A stretch of DNA of 64,000 bases from Sphingobium nicotianae (lineage in GTDB: Bacteria; Pseudomonadota; Alphaproteobacteria; Sphingomonadales; Sphingomonadaceae), in assembly GCF_018603885.1 (NCBI RefSeq), contig NZ_JAHGAW010000008.1, forward strand, positions 1-64,000. Direction: 5' to 3'. Numbering within the stretch: position 1 is the stretch's first letter; each line of letters begins with the position of its first letter. The notes beneath the pieces are model-generated. The model searched no databases. It saw only the letters and a list, made by a program, of their open reading frames with translations, and was not told where the DNA came from. Of this stretch, positions 27,469 to 36,285 are shown piece by piece. Position numbers and translations under genes: made by a program.

Positions 27469-28395
27469 ATGTCCGTTTCTACCGCCAGCAAGCCGGCCGC
27501 AGCGCCCGCCACGCAGTACCTCAGGCTGACGCCGCTCAATCCCTATTTCGGGGCGCGCGCCGAAGGTCTCGATCTCTCGCGGCCGCTGACGCAGGCGCAG
27601 ATGGACGAGCTGCGCGCGGCGATGGATCATTATGCCGTGCTCGTCCTGCCGGGCCAGGCGCTGACCGATGAAGAAGAGGCGGCCTTCGCGGCGCAGTTCG
27701 GCACGATCGAGGCGACCCCGACGCTGGTCGACCAGGAGCGCCGGCGGCTGCCGAACATGCAGATCAACGACATCTCAAACCTGGGCGCGGACGGCCAGAT
27801 CCTCGCCGCAGACGATCGCCGCCGCATGTTCAACCTCGGCAATCTGCTCTGGCACAGCGACAGCAGTTTCAAGCCGACGCCGGCCTATTGGTCGATGCTG
27901 AATGCGCGCGTGATCCCGCCCGAGGGCGGCGAGACCGAGTTTATCGACACGCGCGTCGCCTGGGAGCATCTGCCGGTCAAGATGCAGGCGGAGATCCGCG
28001 ACCTCGTCACCGAGCATTCGCTCATCTTCTCGCGCATGCAGCTCGGTTTCGAGGCGTTCAGCCCGGAGGAGATTGCGCGCTGCACGCCCGTGCCCCAGCG
28101 GCTGGTGCGGCGGCATGCCGAGAGCGGTCGACTGGCGCTCTATCTCTCGGCCCATATCGGCCGCATCCAGGGCATGCCGACGCCTGAAGCCATGGCGCTG
28201 ATCCGCGATCTCACCGAGTTCGCGACGCAGCGTGCCTTCGTTTATCAGCATCGCTGGTCCGTCCACGACCTGGTCATCTGGGACAATCGCTGCACGATGC
28301 ATCGTGGCCTGCGCTACGACGACAAGGTCTATCCGCGTGACCTGCGCCGGGTGACGCTCGAGGATGTCGCGCCGACGCTGGAGCAGGCGGCCTGA
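27469..28395 (+). CDS. TauD/TfdA-family dioxygenase (first copy)
   Basis: This is a 308-residue Fe(II)/2-oxoglutarate-dependent dioxygenase. The iron triad is His129 and Asp131 (LWHSDSSF) and His278 (CTMHRG). An Arg at 293-294 would hold 2-oxoglutarate. The LWHSDSSF motif resembles the TfdA/RdpA branch, which cleaves ether bonds of aryloxyalkanoates, more than taurine dioxygenase, but the substrate is unknown. The ATG at 27469 follows GGAG; an upstream ATG at 27433 is less likely. Its stop overlaps the next start (TGATG). Confidence 0.87.
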   Translation: MSVSTASKPAAAPATQYLRLTPLNPYFGARAEGLDLSRPLTQAQMDELRAAMDHYAVLVLPGQALTDEEEAAFAAQFGTIEATPTLVDQERRRLPNMQINDISNLGADGQILAADDRRRMFNLGNLLWHSDSSFKPTPAYWSMLNARVIPPEGGETEFIDTRVAWEHLPVKMQAEIRDLVTEHSLIFSRMQLGFEAFSPEEIARCTPVPQRLVRRHAESGRLALYLSAHIGRIQGMPTPEAMALIRDLTEFATQRAFVYQHRWSVHDLVIWDNRCTMHRGLRYDDKVYPRDLRRVTLEDVAPTLEQAA

Positions 28396-30026
28396 TGGCG
28401 GCGAGACCGGAGATCGGCGCGGCATCGCTCAGCGTCACCGATGCCATGGTCGAGGAACTGGCGCGGCGCGGGGTCACGCACATGTTCGGCGTGCCCGGCG
28501 GCGAGTGCAATCTGGACTTCATTGCCGCAGCCGACCGGGCGGGCGTCCGCTTCGTCCTCACGCGCACCGAGACCTCGGCGTCGATCATGGCCTGCGTCGC
28601 GGGCGAGCTGACCGGCGCGTCGGGCGTTGCCATGACCACGCGCGGGCCGGGCCTTTGTGCCGCCGCCAATGGTGTCGCCTATGCCGATCTCGATCGCGCC
28701 GCGCTGCTGCTGATAGCGGACGGCTATGAGGACGATCAGGCCTATATCAGCCACCAGCGGATCGATCAGGGCGCCGTGCTGGCGCCGATGCTGCGCGCGC
28801 AATCGGATCTGCGCAGCGGCGATGCGCTGGGCGAACTCGACCGGCTGCTGGCGGCGGCGAGCGAGCAGCCGCCGGGGCCCGCCTATCTGGAGGTCGCGGG
28901 ATCGCGCATCCGGCGGCCGGCAGCGGATGCACGGTCGGTTGCGGCGACGCACTCGCGACCGGCGCTGGATCTCGATGCGCTGGAGCAGGCGCGCACCCTG
29001 CTGGGCGAGGCCCGGCGGCCGGTCGTCGTTGCCGGGCTGCAGGCACGCCGGCCCGAGGCCGCCGCCGCGCTCAATCGCTTCGTCGCGGCGACTGGCTGTC
29101 CGGTCCTCACCACATACAAGGCCAAGGGCGTGGTCTCCGAGCGGACGCCGCTCGGTCTTGGTCTCTATGCCAATGGGCTGCCGGAGGCACCGTTGCTCAC
29201 GGCGGCGGACCTCATCATCCTCTATGGGTTCGACCCCGTGGAAGGGCCGCCGTCACCCTGGCGCTATGGCGGCACGCCGACGTTGGAGCTGTCCGAGCAT
29301 GCCCATGCGCACAGCCTGCTCGATCCCGAGCTGTTGCTGGTCGCGGACATTGCCAGGACGCTCGACAGCCTGGCCGACGCGCTGCCGGTACGGGCCTGGA
29401 CCGCCGCCGAGCTGGCCGCCGCCAAGGACCGGCTCTGGACCGCCGCGCGCACGCCGGCCAGCGAGGGCATCGCGCCCTCGCAGCTCGTCGATGCCGCCCG
29501 CGCCGCCTTCCCGCCCGAGACGCGGATCACCATCGATGCCGGCGCCCATATGCTGCCGGTGCTCCACCTGTGGCAGAGCGGCGAGGCCAATCAGTCGCTG
29601 ATCTCGCGCGGTCTCTCGACCATGGGCTTCGCGCTGCCCGCGGCCATCGCGGCGAGTCTCGTCGATCCGGCCCGGCCGACCGTCGCGTTCACCGGCGATG
29701 GCGGCATCATGATGTGCCTGGGCGAACTCGGCACCGCGATCCAGTATGGCGCGACGCCGATCGTGATCGTGTTCAACGACAGTTCGCTCACCCTGATCGG
29801 GGCGAAGCAGAAGCGGCGGCAGCTCGCCGCTGCGGGCGTGGACTTCTCGGACACGGATTTCGCGGCGGTGGCGGCCGGCTTCGGCTGGTGGACGCGGCGC
29901 GTGACGGACGCCGGCGATCTGGCCGCCGCGTTCGCGGATGCGCAGGCAGCGGGCCGCGCGGCGCTGATCGACGTGGTGATCAATCCCGCGCAATATGAGG
30001 GTCAGATCCTGGCCATCCGGGGGTAG
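28395..30026 (+). CDS. Thiamine-diphosphate-dependent enzyme, acetolactate synthase-like
   Basis: This is a 543-residue ThDP enzyme with three domains. The N-terminal Pyr domain has the activating Glu (RTETSAS, near residue 58), then comes a central FAD-fold-like domain (~190-320), and the C-terminal PP domain has GDGGIMMCLGELGTAIQ...VFND (near 435), the metal and diphosphate site. It could decarboxylate or ligate a 2-oxo acid; it is not glyoxylate carboligase because the Glu is kept. Its start overlaps the dioxygenase stop by one base, so the two are translationally coupled. Confidence 0.87.
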   Translation: MAARPEIGAASLSVTDAMVEELARRGVTHMFGVPGGECNLDFIAAADRAGVRFVLTRTETSASIMACVAGELTGASGVAMTTRGPGLCAAANGVAYADLDRAALLLIADGYEDDQAYISHQRIDQGAVLAPMLRAQSDLRSGDALGELDRLLAAASEQPPGPAYLEVAGSRIRRPAADARSVAATHSRPALDLDALEQARTLLGEARRPVVVAGLQARRPEAAAALNRFVAATGCPVLTTYKAKGVVSERTPLGLGLYANGLPEAPLLTAADLIILYGFDPVEGPPSPWRYGGTPTLELSEHAHAHSLLDPELLLVADIARTLDSLADALPVRAWTAAELAAAKDRLWTAARTPASEGIAPSQLVDAARAAFPPETRITIDAGAHMLPVLHLWQSGEANQSLISRGLSTMGFALPAAIAASLVDPARPTVAFTGDGGIMMCLGELGTAIQYGATPIVIVFNDSSLTLIGAKQKRRQLAAAGVDFSDTDFAAVAAGFGWWTRRVTDAGDLAAAFADAQAAGRAALIDVVINPAQYEGQILAIRG

Positions 30027-30114
30027 GGGTTGGACGGTCCCGAATTATCGTTGCGCGAGCGACGCTGCGCATCGCCCCCACCCCTTCCCCCTTCGCCTTC
30101 AGGGGAGGGGCTTA
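30024..30114. repeat. Partial long palindromic element, copy E
   Basis: Only one arm (CCTTCAGGGGAGGGGCT) is complete. The core GACGCTGCGCATCGCCCCCACCCC is in inverted orientation relative to copies A and D. The missing arm suggests decay by deletion. It lies between the convergent ThDP and SDR genes and overlaps the ThDP stop. Confidence 0.7.
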
Positions 30115-30124
30115 GAAGAGGGTT

Positions 30125-30853
30125 TCACCCCGCCAGATAGCCGCCGTCGACCGGGAGGGTCGCGCCGGTGATATAACGGGCTTCGTCGGAGACCAGAAAG
30201 ACTGCGGCGCCCGCGACATCCCGGGGATCGCCGATGAGCTTCATTGGCGTGCGTGCCATGATCATCGCTTCACGCTGCGGCGTCTTCTCATCATCGGGGA
30301 TCAGCGGCGTCTCGATGAAACCGGGCGCGATCGCATTGACGCGGATTCCCTCGGCTGCCCACTCGACCGCCAGCGCCTTGGTGAGCTGCAGCACGGCGCC
30401 CTTTGATGCAGCATAAGCCGCAGCATTTGCCGCGGCGGTGAAGGAACGGATCGAAGCGAGATTGATCACGGCGCCCCGCGTGGCCGCGAGCTGGGAATGG
30501 AAGGCCCGGCACATGTTGAAGGCGCCGCCCGCGTTGATTGCGAGTGTGCGTGCCCAGATCTCCGGCGCGCCGGGATCGGTGATGCGGCCCTGCCGGATGA
30601 TGCCGGCATTGTTGACGAGAATGGACGTGTCGCTGAGCGACGTCGCCAGCGCCTCGCAGGCCGCGCCGTCGGTCACGTCGAGCGAGACCGCGCGCGCGCC
30701 GCCACCGATCGCCCGCGCAGCGCGCTCGGCTGCGGCGCCGTCGATGTCGGCTAAGATGACTTGCGCGCCCTGTGCGGCCAGCGCGGCGGCAATCGCCTCG
30801 CCAATGCCGCGTGCGGCGCCGGTGACGACGGCATGGCGTCCTTGCAGCTTCAT
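30125..30853 (-). CDS. SDR-family oxidoreductase
   Basis: This is a 242-residue classical SDR. It has TGAARGIGEAIA at residue 12, NNAG, a Ser in INLASIRSF and the YAASKGA pair. The C-terminus is GATLPVDGGYLAG. NAD or NADP oxidation of a hydroxy group is expected. The start at 30853 is 26 bases from a perfect GntR-type operator, so it should be under the nearby LacI-family repressor. Confidence 0.88.
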   Translation of the reverse strand: MKLQGRHAVVTGAARGIGEAIAAALAAQGAQVILADIDGAAAERAARAIGGGARAVSLDVTDGAACEALATSLSDTSILVNNAGIIRQGRITDPGAPEIWARTLAINAGGAFNMCRAFHSQLAATRGAVINLASIRSFTAAANAAAYAASKGAVLQLTKALAVEWAAEGIRVNAIAPGFIETPLIPDDEKTPQREAMIMARTPMKLIGDPRDVAGAAVFLVSDEARYITGATLPVDGGYLAG

Positions 30854-30879
30854 CCTGATCCCTTTCGGCCTTGATATCT

Positions 30880-30891
30880 GTTACCGGTAAC
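30880..30891. promoter_or_regulatory. GntR-type operator, site 2
   Basis: GTTACCGGTAAC is a perfect 12-bp palindrome with a flanking T on the left. It lies 27 bases upstream of the SDR start at 30853 and past the end of the repressor gene. It is the best match in the window to the known GntR core. Confidence 0.75.
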
Positions 30892-30937
30892 GGATCGCGC
30901 CCGCATCGACAAGGGTTCGTCGCGTTGATGGGCGCAA

Positions 30938-31957
30938 TCAGCTGCTGGCGCGCTGCACGATCTCGAAGCCCAGATCGACCGACTGGACCGGTATCTCGCG
31001 CTCGAAGATGCGGGCGAGCAGCATTTCTGCGCTGCGCCGGCCGATTTCGGCGCGGGGCAGGCGCAGCGCCGTGATCGCCGGATTGACGTGGCGCAGCAGG
31101 TCGAGATCGTCGAAGCTTGCTATGGCGAGTCGGCCGGGCACGGCCCAGCCGCGCCTGTTGCATTCGAGCAGCGCGCCGACGGCGAGCACGTCGCCGGCGC
31201 AGAACAACGCGTCGGTGTCAGGCGCGACATGCTCGATATGCGCGATCGCCTCGGCACCGCCGCCAAAGCCGCGCGAGACGTTGACGATGCGGCGGGGATC
31301 GGGCGCCAGCCCGGCTTCGGCAAGCGCATCGAGATAGCCGAGCTGCCGCTCGGTCGCGCGCGGATTGGCGAGGCTGGCAAAGCCGATCTTGCTGTAGCCC
31401 ATGCGCGCGAGGTGCAGCGTCATCGCCTTGGCGGCCGCACGGTTCGAATAGCTCACGACCATGTCGATCGGGTCGACAGGCATGTCACCATTCTCGACGA
31501 CCGGCACGTTGGCGCCGCGCAGCATGCGGATCGCGGCGGGGCTGTGACGCGTCGAGTGGAGCACGAGTCCCGCGACGCGCTGGGCCAGGAAGTTGGAGAT
31601 GACGATCTCCTCATCCTTGGGATCGTCGCTGCTTTCGGCGAGCATGAGCTGGAAACCGGCAGGCCGCAGCACGTCCGAAATGGCCTTCACCGTTGCCGAG
31701 AAGATCGAATTTTCGAGGCTGGGCAGCACCAGCCCGATGACATTCGACTTGCTGGACGAAAGGCTGCGCGCCAGATGGTTATGCACATAGCCAAGCTGGC
31801 TCACGGCATCGAAGACGCGCTGGCGCACCTTCTCCTTGACCTTTTCAGGATGATTGAGCGCCCGCGAGACGGTCATGCGCGAGACGCCGGCAAGCTCGGC
31901 CACTTCGTGCATGCGCACGCCGCCACCACCGCGGGACGAAGACGATCTGGACCGCAA
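30938..31957 (-). CDS. LacI-family repressor, GntR (gluconate) subtype
   Basis: This regulator is about 339 residues long. The headpiece is MHEVAELAGVSRMTVSRALN, followed by the hinge helix region HNHLARSLSSSKSNVIGLV and a periplasmic-binding-protein-like effector domain ending in LDLGFE-like VDLGFEIV. Its layout follows E. coli GntR closely (MTVSR recognition helix, LLPSL-like segment, SFDDLDL-like position of GFHGHD). The TTG at 31957 is the assigned start; an ATG at 31912 begins right at the headpiece. It probably represses the four operators described. The effector may be a sugar-acid-like or other pathway intermediate. Confidence 0.88.
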   Translation of the reverse strand: MRSRSSSSRGGGGVRMHEVAELAGVSRMTVSRALNHPEKVKEKVRQRVFDAVSQLGYVHNHLARSLSSSKSNVIGLVLPSLENSIFSATVKAISDVLRPAGFQLMLAESSDDPKDEEIVISNFLAQRVAGLVLHSTRHSPAAIRMLRGANVPVVENGDMPVDPIDMVVSYSNRAAAKAMTLHLARMGYSKIGFASLANPRATERQLGYLDALAEAGLAPDPRRIVNVSRGFGGGAEAIAHIEHVAPDTDALFCAGDVLAVGALLECNRRGWAVPGRLAIASFDDLDLLRHVNPAITALRLPRAEIGRRSAEMLLARIFEREIPVQSVDLGFEIVQRASS

Positions 31958-32079
31958 GCTGATACTCCTCGCGCTCTGTTACCATGCTCGTGCGCCGGAG
32001 CAAGGCTCGCCCGCCGAAACGGCTACAAAGCCATGAGTGAGGCTTGTCACGCCGCGTAAAGCGCCGTAAGAGAATTTTG

Positions 32080-32091
32080 ATACCGGTATCT
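32080..32091. promoter_or_regulatory. GntR-type operator, site 3
   Basis: GATACCGGTATC is a perfect palindrome 28 bases upstream of the MmgE/PrpD start and 123 bases upstream of the repressor start. It is in their shared divergent promoter region and could serve both, allowing autoregulation. Confidence 0.75.
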
Positions 32092-32118
32092 TTTTGAGTC
32101 CCTAGAGAGGAATCCATC

Positions 32119-33504
32119 TTGGCGAGCGCCTCCGAAGCCATGTCCGCATGGGTGGCGTCCACGGGTTTTGACGACATCCCGGCCGACGTCGTGGCGAGCA
32201 CGCGGCTGCGCATTCTCGACGTGATCGGCCTGTCGATCGCCGGTGGCGAGACACCGTTCGGCGCGGGTGTGCGTGCAACGGCCAGCGCCTGGCCGGGCAC
32301 GGCGGCGCGGCTTTGGGGTACGGGCGGGACTGCGAGCGCGGCGGGCGCCGCCTTCGTCAACGGGGCCTGTTCGCAGGCGCTGGAATATGACGACACGCAC
32401 AATGAATCGATCGTGCACATGAGCAGTCCGGCCGTCGCCGCCGCATTGGCGCTCGCCGACGAGACGAAGGCGAGCGGGCGCGACATCGTCACTGCGATCG
32501 CGATCGGCAACGAACTCTCCTGCCGCGTCGGCAGCGTGACGCCGCAGCAATTCCACAAGCGCGGCTTCCATCCGTCCGGTCTATTTGCGCCGTTCGGTGT
32601 CTGCTGGCTGGCGGGACATCTGTTGGGGTTGGATGCCGGGCAAATGAGCCGCGCGGCGGGCATCACCGGCAGCTTCGCCGCGGGACTGATCCAGTGCTGG
32701 GTGGACGGCACCCAGTCCAAATTCCTGCACCCCGGCTGGGCGGCGCAGTCGGGCATCATCGCCGCGACGCTCGGCAAAAATGGCGTGACCGGCCCGAGCG
32801 AAGTGTTCGAGGGACGCTTCGGCCTCTTCGCCTCGCATCTGCAAGCGGCCGACCCGGAGCCCAATTTCGATCGGCTGACCGTCGATCTCGGTGTGCGCTG
32901 GGATAGCCGCGCCTCATCGTTCAAGCCCTTCCCGGTCGCGCATGTGATCCATCCCTATATCGACGCGTTGCTGCGCCTGCGTGCGCGTCACAGCCTGACG
33001 CCGGACATGATCGAGCGCATCACCGTGCCGGTCGCGCCTTATATCGTCAGCATTGTGTGCGAGCCGGTCGAGGAGAAACGCCGGCCCAACACCGATTCTC
33101 ACGGCCGCGTCAGCATTCAATATACGCTGGCAGAAGCGCTGGCGCTGGGCCGGATCGGCAAGGACGCCTATGCCGAAAACTCGCTGCGCGATCCGGTGAT
33201 CCTGGCGCTGGCCGACCGGGTCGAGTTCATGCCCGATCCGGGCATGCCGGGATCGGAGCAGTTCAAGGGCGTGGTCGAGATCGTGACGCGCGACGGGCGC
33301 AGCTGGACCGAGATTGAGGAACATAATCATGGCTCGCCGCAAAATCCGATGAGCGACGCCGCGATTGAGGCCAAGTTCAGGGAGAATGTCGGCGGCGTAC
33401 TGAGCGAGGATCAGGCGAGCCGCGTCGTCGGGATGGTGATGGGCATCGAGACGGTGCCTGATGCCTCAGCGCTGAGCGCATTGCTGGTGCCGGCGCATGG
33501 CTGA
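32119..33504 (+). CDS. MmgE/PrpD family protein
   Basis: This is a 461-residue protein of the family that includes 2-methylcitrate dehydratase, iminodisuccinate epimerase and cis-aconitate decarboxylase. It shows the family's LDVIGLSIAGGETPFG, EYDDTHNESIVHMSSPAVAAALALA, and the SFKPFPVAHVIHPYIDAL lid-region motif. A dehydratase, isomerase or decarboxylase role on a di- or tricarboxylic-type acid is expected. The TTG start at 32119 is supported by AGAGAGGA eight bases earlier. It is the first gene of a probable four-gene operon with an operator just upstream. Confidence 0.88.
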   Translation: MASASEAMSAWVASTGFDDIPADVVASTRLRILDVIGLSIAGGETPFGAGVRATASAWPGTAARLWGTGGTASAAGAAFVNGACSQALEYDDTHNESIVHMSSPAVAAALALADETKASGRDIVTAIAIGNELSCRVGSVTPQQFHKRGFHPSGLFAPFGVCWLAGHLLGLDAGQMSRAAGITGSFAAGLIQCWVDGTQSKFLHPGWAAQSGIIAATLGKNGVTGPSEVFEGRFGLFASHLQAADPEPNFDRLTVDLGVRWDSRASSFKPFPVAHVIHPYIDALLRLRARHSLTPDMIERITVPVAPYIVSIVCEPVEEKRRPNTDSHGRVSIQYTLAEALALGRIGKDAYAENSLRDPVILALADRVEFMPDPGMPGSEQFKGVVEIVTRDGRSWTEIEEHNHGSPQNPMSDAAIEAKFRENVGGVLSEDQASRVVGMVMGIETVPDASALSALLVPAHG

Positions 33505-34297
33505 CGGCACACGGCTCGACGGGCGCGCAGCGCTGATCACGGGCTCGGTCGGCGGGCTAGGCTATGCGATGGCACGGCATTTGGCCCGGGCTGGGGCGAG
33601 CATCGTGCTGACCAGCCTCGATGCCCCGGAGACGGCCGAGCCGCAGCGCGCCGCGCTGGCGGCCGAGGCGGGCGTGCCGGTCCATTATATCCGGGCCGAT
33701 CTCACCGACCGCAACGCGCTGCGGGCGCTGGTGGGGCGAGCACAGGAGGTGTGCGGCGCGATCGACATATTGGTCAATAATGCGGTGGTCCGCCACTTCG
33801 CACCGGTCGAGGAATTTCCGCTGGAGGCCTGGGACCGGGCGCTGGCCGTGAACCTCTCGGCCGCCTTGATCGCGATCCAGCTTGTGCTGCCCGCCATGCG
33901 TGCGCGGGGCTATGGGCGCATCTTCAACATGACGTCGGTTTATGGATCGCGCGCGACCGTGCAGCGGGTCGACTATGTGACGACCAAGACCGCCCTGCAG
34001 GGGCTGACGCGCGCGGTCGCGCTGGAGACGGCGGGCAGCCCGGTGAGTTGTCACGCGCTCACCCCCGGCTCGGTGCTGACGCCGATCTGGGACGAGCGCG
34101 TCGCGGACCTGATGGCGCAGAAGGGCATCGGCCGGCCGGAAGCGGAGGCCCTGTTTCTCGACGGCAAGCAGCCGAGCGGCACCTTCGTCAGCCCGGACAG
34201 CGTCGCGCAGGTCATGCTGATGCTGTGCGGGCCGGTCGGCCCGGACATGAATGGCGCCATCGTGCCGATCGAGGGTGGATGGCTGGCCAATGGCTGA
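33497..34297 (+). CDS. SDR-family oxidoreductase
   Basis: This is a 266-residue SDR. The cofactor loop is TGSVGGLG, then NNAVV replaces NNAG, the Ser lies in NMTSVYG and the pair is YVTTK. The C-terminal PIEGGWLANG is usual. It is probably a 3-hydroxyacyl or hydroxy-acid dehydrogenase of the pathway. Its ATG overlaps the MmgE/PrpD stop by eight bases (ATGGCTGA), and its own stop overlaps the next start in the same way. Confidence 0.87.
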   Translation: MADGTRLDGRAALITGSVGGLGYAMARHLARAGASIVLTSLDAPETAEPQRAALAAEAGVPVHYIRADLTDRNALRALVGRAQEVCGAIDILVNNAVVRHFAPVEEFPLEAWDRALAVNLSAALIAIQLVLPAMRARGYGRIFNMTSVYGSRATVQRVDYVTTKTALQGLTRAVALETAGSPVSCHALTPGSVLTPIWDERVADLMAQKGIGRPEAEALFLDGKQPSGTFVSPDSVAQVMLMLCGPVGPDMNGAIVPIEGGWLANG

Positions 34298-35198
34298 CGG
34301 AAAGGATGAGACGCGCGTGACGGTTCTGGGATTTATCGGACTTGGAAGCATGGGCAGTGCCATGGCGCCGCATCTGCTGGCGGCGGGACACAAGGTGGTG
34401 GCGTTTGATCCGTCCGCCGCGGCGGTCGATGCCTTCAGGGCAGGCGGGGGGGACGTCGCTGCCTCCGCTGCCGATCTGAGCGCGCAGGCGGACATCGTCT
34501 TCCTCAGTCTGCCGACCCCTGCGATCGTGCAGGAGGTCGCGCGCCAGGTCATCCCGGGCAAGCCGCGCATTGTCGTTGATCTCTCGACGACCGGGCCACG
34601 CGCCTCGATCTCCGTGGCGCAGGAACTGGGCGCGGCCGGCATCGGCTTCGTCGATGCGCCGGTCAGCGGCGGCAGGGCGGGCGCGCTCGGCGCGAAGCTC
34701 GCGCTGATGGTCGCGTGCCCGCTCGCGATCTGGAACGAGGTGCAGCCGTTGCTCGCTCTGTTCGGCAAGACCTTCCACGTCGGCGAGGGCGCCGGGCAGG
34801 CGCAGACAATGAAGCTGGTTAACAACATGCTCTCGGTCGTCGCGCTGGCCGCGACCAGCGAGGGTATGGCGATGGGCGTCAAGGCCGGGCTGGACCCGGC
34901 TGTCATGCTGGATGTGCTCAATGCCTCGAGCGGCAGGAACAGCGCGACCACCGACAAGATGCCGCGCGCCGTGCTGCCCGGCAGCTTCGATTTCGGTTTC
35001 GCGACGCAGCTGTCGCTCAAGGACATGAAGCTCTGCCTCGACGAGGCGGAAGCGGCGGGTGTGCCGATGATCGTTGGGCCTGCGGCGCGCGCCATGCTCA
35101 ACATCACGCAGGCGAGCTATGGTCCGGACTCGGACTTTACCTCCATGGCGAAGGTGGTGGAGCAATGGGCCGGCGTGAAGATCCGCTCGGAGCGGTAG
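34290..35198 (+). CDS. NAD-binding hydroxy-acid dehydrogenase (HIBADH-like)
   Basis: This is a 302-residue beta-hydroxyacid dehydrogenase of the 3-hydroxyisobutyrate/tartronate semialdehyde reductase family. It has GFIGLGSMGSAMAPHL at residues 14-29, the substrate motif DAPVSGG at 122-128 and the catalytic Lys175 in MKLVNNM. It would interconvert a 3-hydroxy acid and its semialdehyde. Malonate or methylmalonate semialdehyde would be a possible link to mmsA at 7916, as inference only. The start overlaps the SDR stop by eight bases. Confidence 0.9.
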   Translation: MADGKDETRVTVLGFIGLGSMGSAMAPHLLAAGHKVVAFDPSAAAVDAFRAGGGDVAASAADLSAQADIVFLSLPTPAIVQEVARQVIPGKPRIVVDLSTTGPRASISVAQELGAAGIGFVDAPVSGGRAGALGAKLALMVACPLAIWNEVQPLLALFGKTFHVGEGAGQAQTMKLVNNMLSVVALAATSEGMAMGVKAGLDPAVMLDVLNASSGRNSATTDKMPRAVLPGSFDFGFATQLSLKDMKLCLDEAEAAGVPMIVGPAARAMLNITQASYGPDSDFTSMAKVVEQWAGVKIRSER

Positions 35199-35253
35199 GG
35201 ACGACATTGGCGCCTCTTCTCCAAGCCAGTAGATTGGACGAGGAACATAGCAG

Positions 35254-36051
35254 TTGAGTGAATCCACCTTCGAGATCACGGCCATCCGCTATGGTCATCA
35301 TGATCGCAATGCGGCTGCCAACTTCATCGGCGGCGACGAGCATGACGGGCCGATGCCGCTCGATTATTATGTCTGGGCCATCCAGCGACCGGGCAAGACC
35401 TATCTGCTCGACACCGGCTTCGATGCGGCGATGGGCAAGCAGCGCAATCGCCAGATCGTGCGCCCGATCGAGGCGGGGCTGGCCGCCATCGGCCTTGCAC
35501 CGGGCGACATTTCCGACATCATCATCTCGCACATGCATTTCGACCATGCCGGCAATCGCGACATGTTCCCGCATGCCACTTATCATGTGCAGGACGCCGA
35601 GATGGAATTCTGCACCGGGCGCTGCATGTGCCATCCGTTCATGAACCACAGCTTCGATCCGAAGGACGTGCAGGCGATGGTCGGGCGCGTGTATGCCGGC
35701 AAGGTCGCTTTCCACGATGGCGACGAGGAGATCGAGCCTGGCCTCACCGTGCATCATATCGGCGGGCATACGCGCGGGCTGCAGGTGGTGCGCGTCAAGA
35801 CGCAGCGCGGCTGGGTCGTGCTCGGCTCGGATGCGGCGCATTTCTATGCCAATTTCGAGCAGTACCGACCTTTTCCGGTGGTCGAGAGCGTCGCCGACAT
35901 GATGGCGGGCTATGACCGGATGCGTGATCTGGCGAGTTCGATCCGCCACATCGTGCCGGGCCATGATCCGCTGGTGACGGACTATTATCCCAAGGCGCGC
36001 GACGGCATCGCCGACATCGTGCGACTGGATCTGGAGCCAGTCGCCTACTAA
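35254..36051 (+). CDS. Metallo-beta-lactamase-fold lactonase-type hydrolase
   Basis: This is a 265-residue protein of the N-acyl homoserine lactonase-like MBL group. The dinuclear Zn motif is HMHFDH (His93, His95, Asp97, His98), with further ligands in IGGHTRG, GSDAAHFYANF and a late IVPGHDP. Lactonases of this group open gamma- and delta-lactones, so it may hydrolyse a lactone intermediate of the local pathway or quench quorum signals. The TTG start at 35254 follows GAGGAAC. It lies 55 bases after the dehydrogenase and probably belongs to the same operon. Confidence 0.85.
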   Translation: MSESTFEITAIRYGHHDRNAAANFIGGDEHDGPMPLDYYVWAIQRPGKTYLLDTGFDAAMGKQRNRQIVRPIEAGLAAIGLAPGDISDIIISHMHFDHAGNRDMFPHATYHVQDAEMEFCTGRCMCHPFMNHSFDPKDVQAMVGRVYAGKVAFHDGDEEIEPGLTVHHIGGHTRGLQVVRVKTQRGWVVLGSDAAHFYANFEQYRPFPVVESVADMMAGYDRMRDLASSIRHIVPGHDPLVTDYYPKARDGIADIVRLDLEPVAY

Positions 36052-36097
36052 GCCGAGCTCATCGCGCCGCAGGCGCGCGTCTACCTCGTAACCCTCT

Positions 36098-36109
36098 GTT
36101 ACCGGTCTC
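36098..36109. promoter_or_regulatory. GntR-type operator, site 4
   Basis: GTTACCGGTCTC keeps the left half and centre but has one changed base in the right half. It lies 177 bases before the TonB receptor start and 46 bases after the lactonase stop. It is weaker than sites 2 and 3. Confidence 0.5.
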
Positions 36110-36285
36110 GCCGCGCTTTCTTTCCGACCGTCTGGCCGGGCATACGGGCAGGGTATGGCCCCTGTGCAACTTTGCAATAGACAGGAAAACGAGCCGCGCT
36201 TCTATTCATTCCGCTTGCAACGATCAGTCGACGCCCGGGACGATAGAATCCGGGAAAAATGACAGGCAACAAGGGGAGAGTGGAT

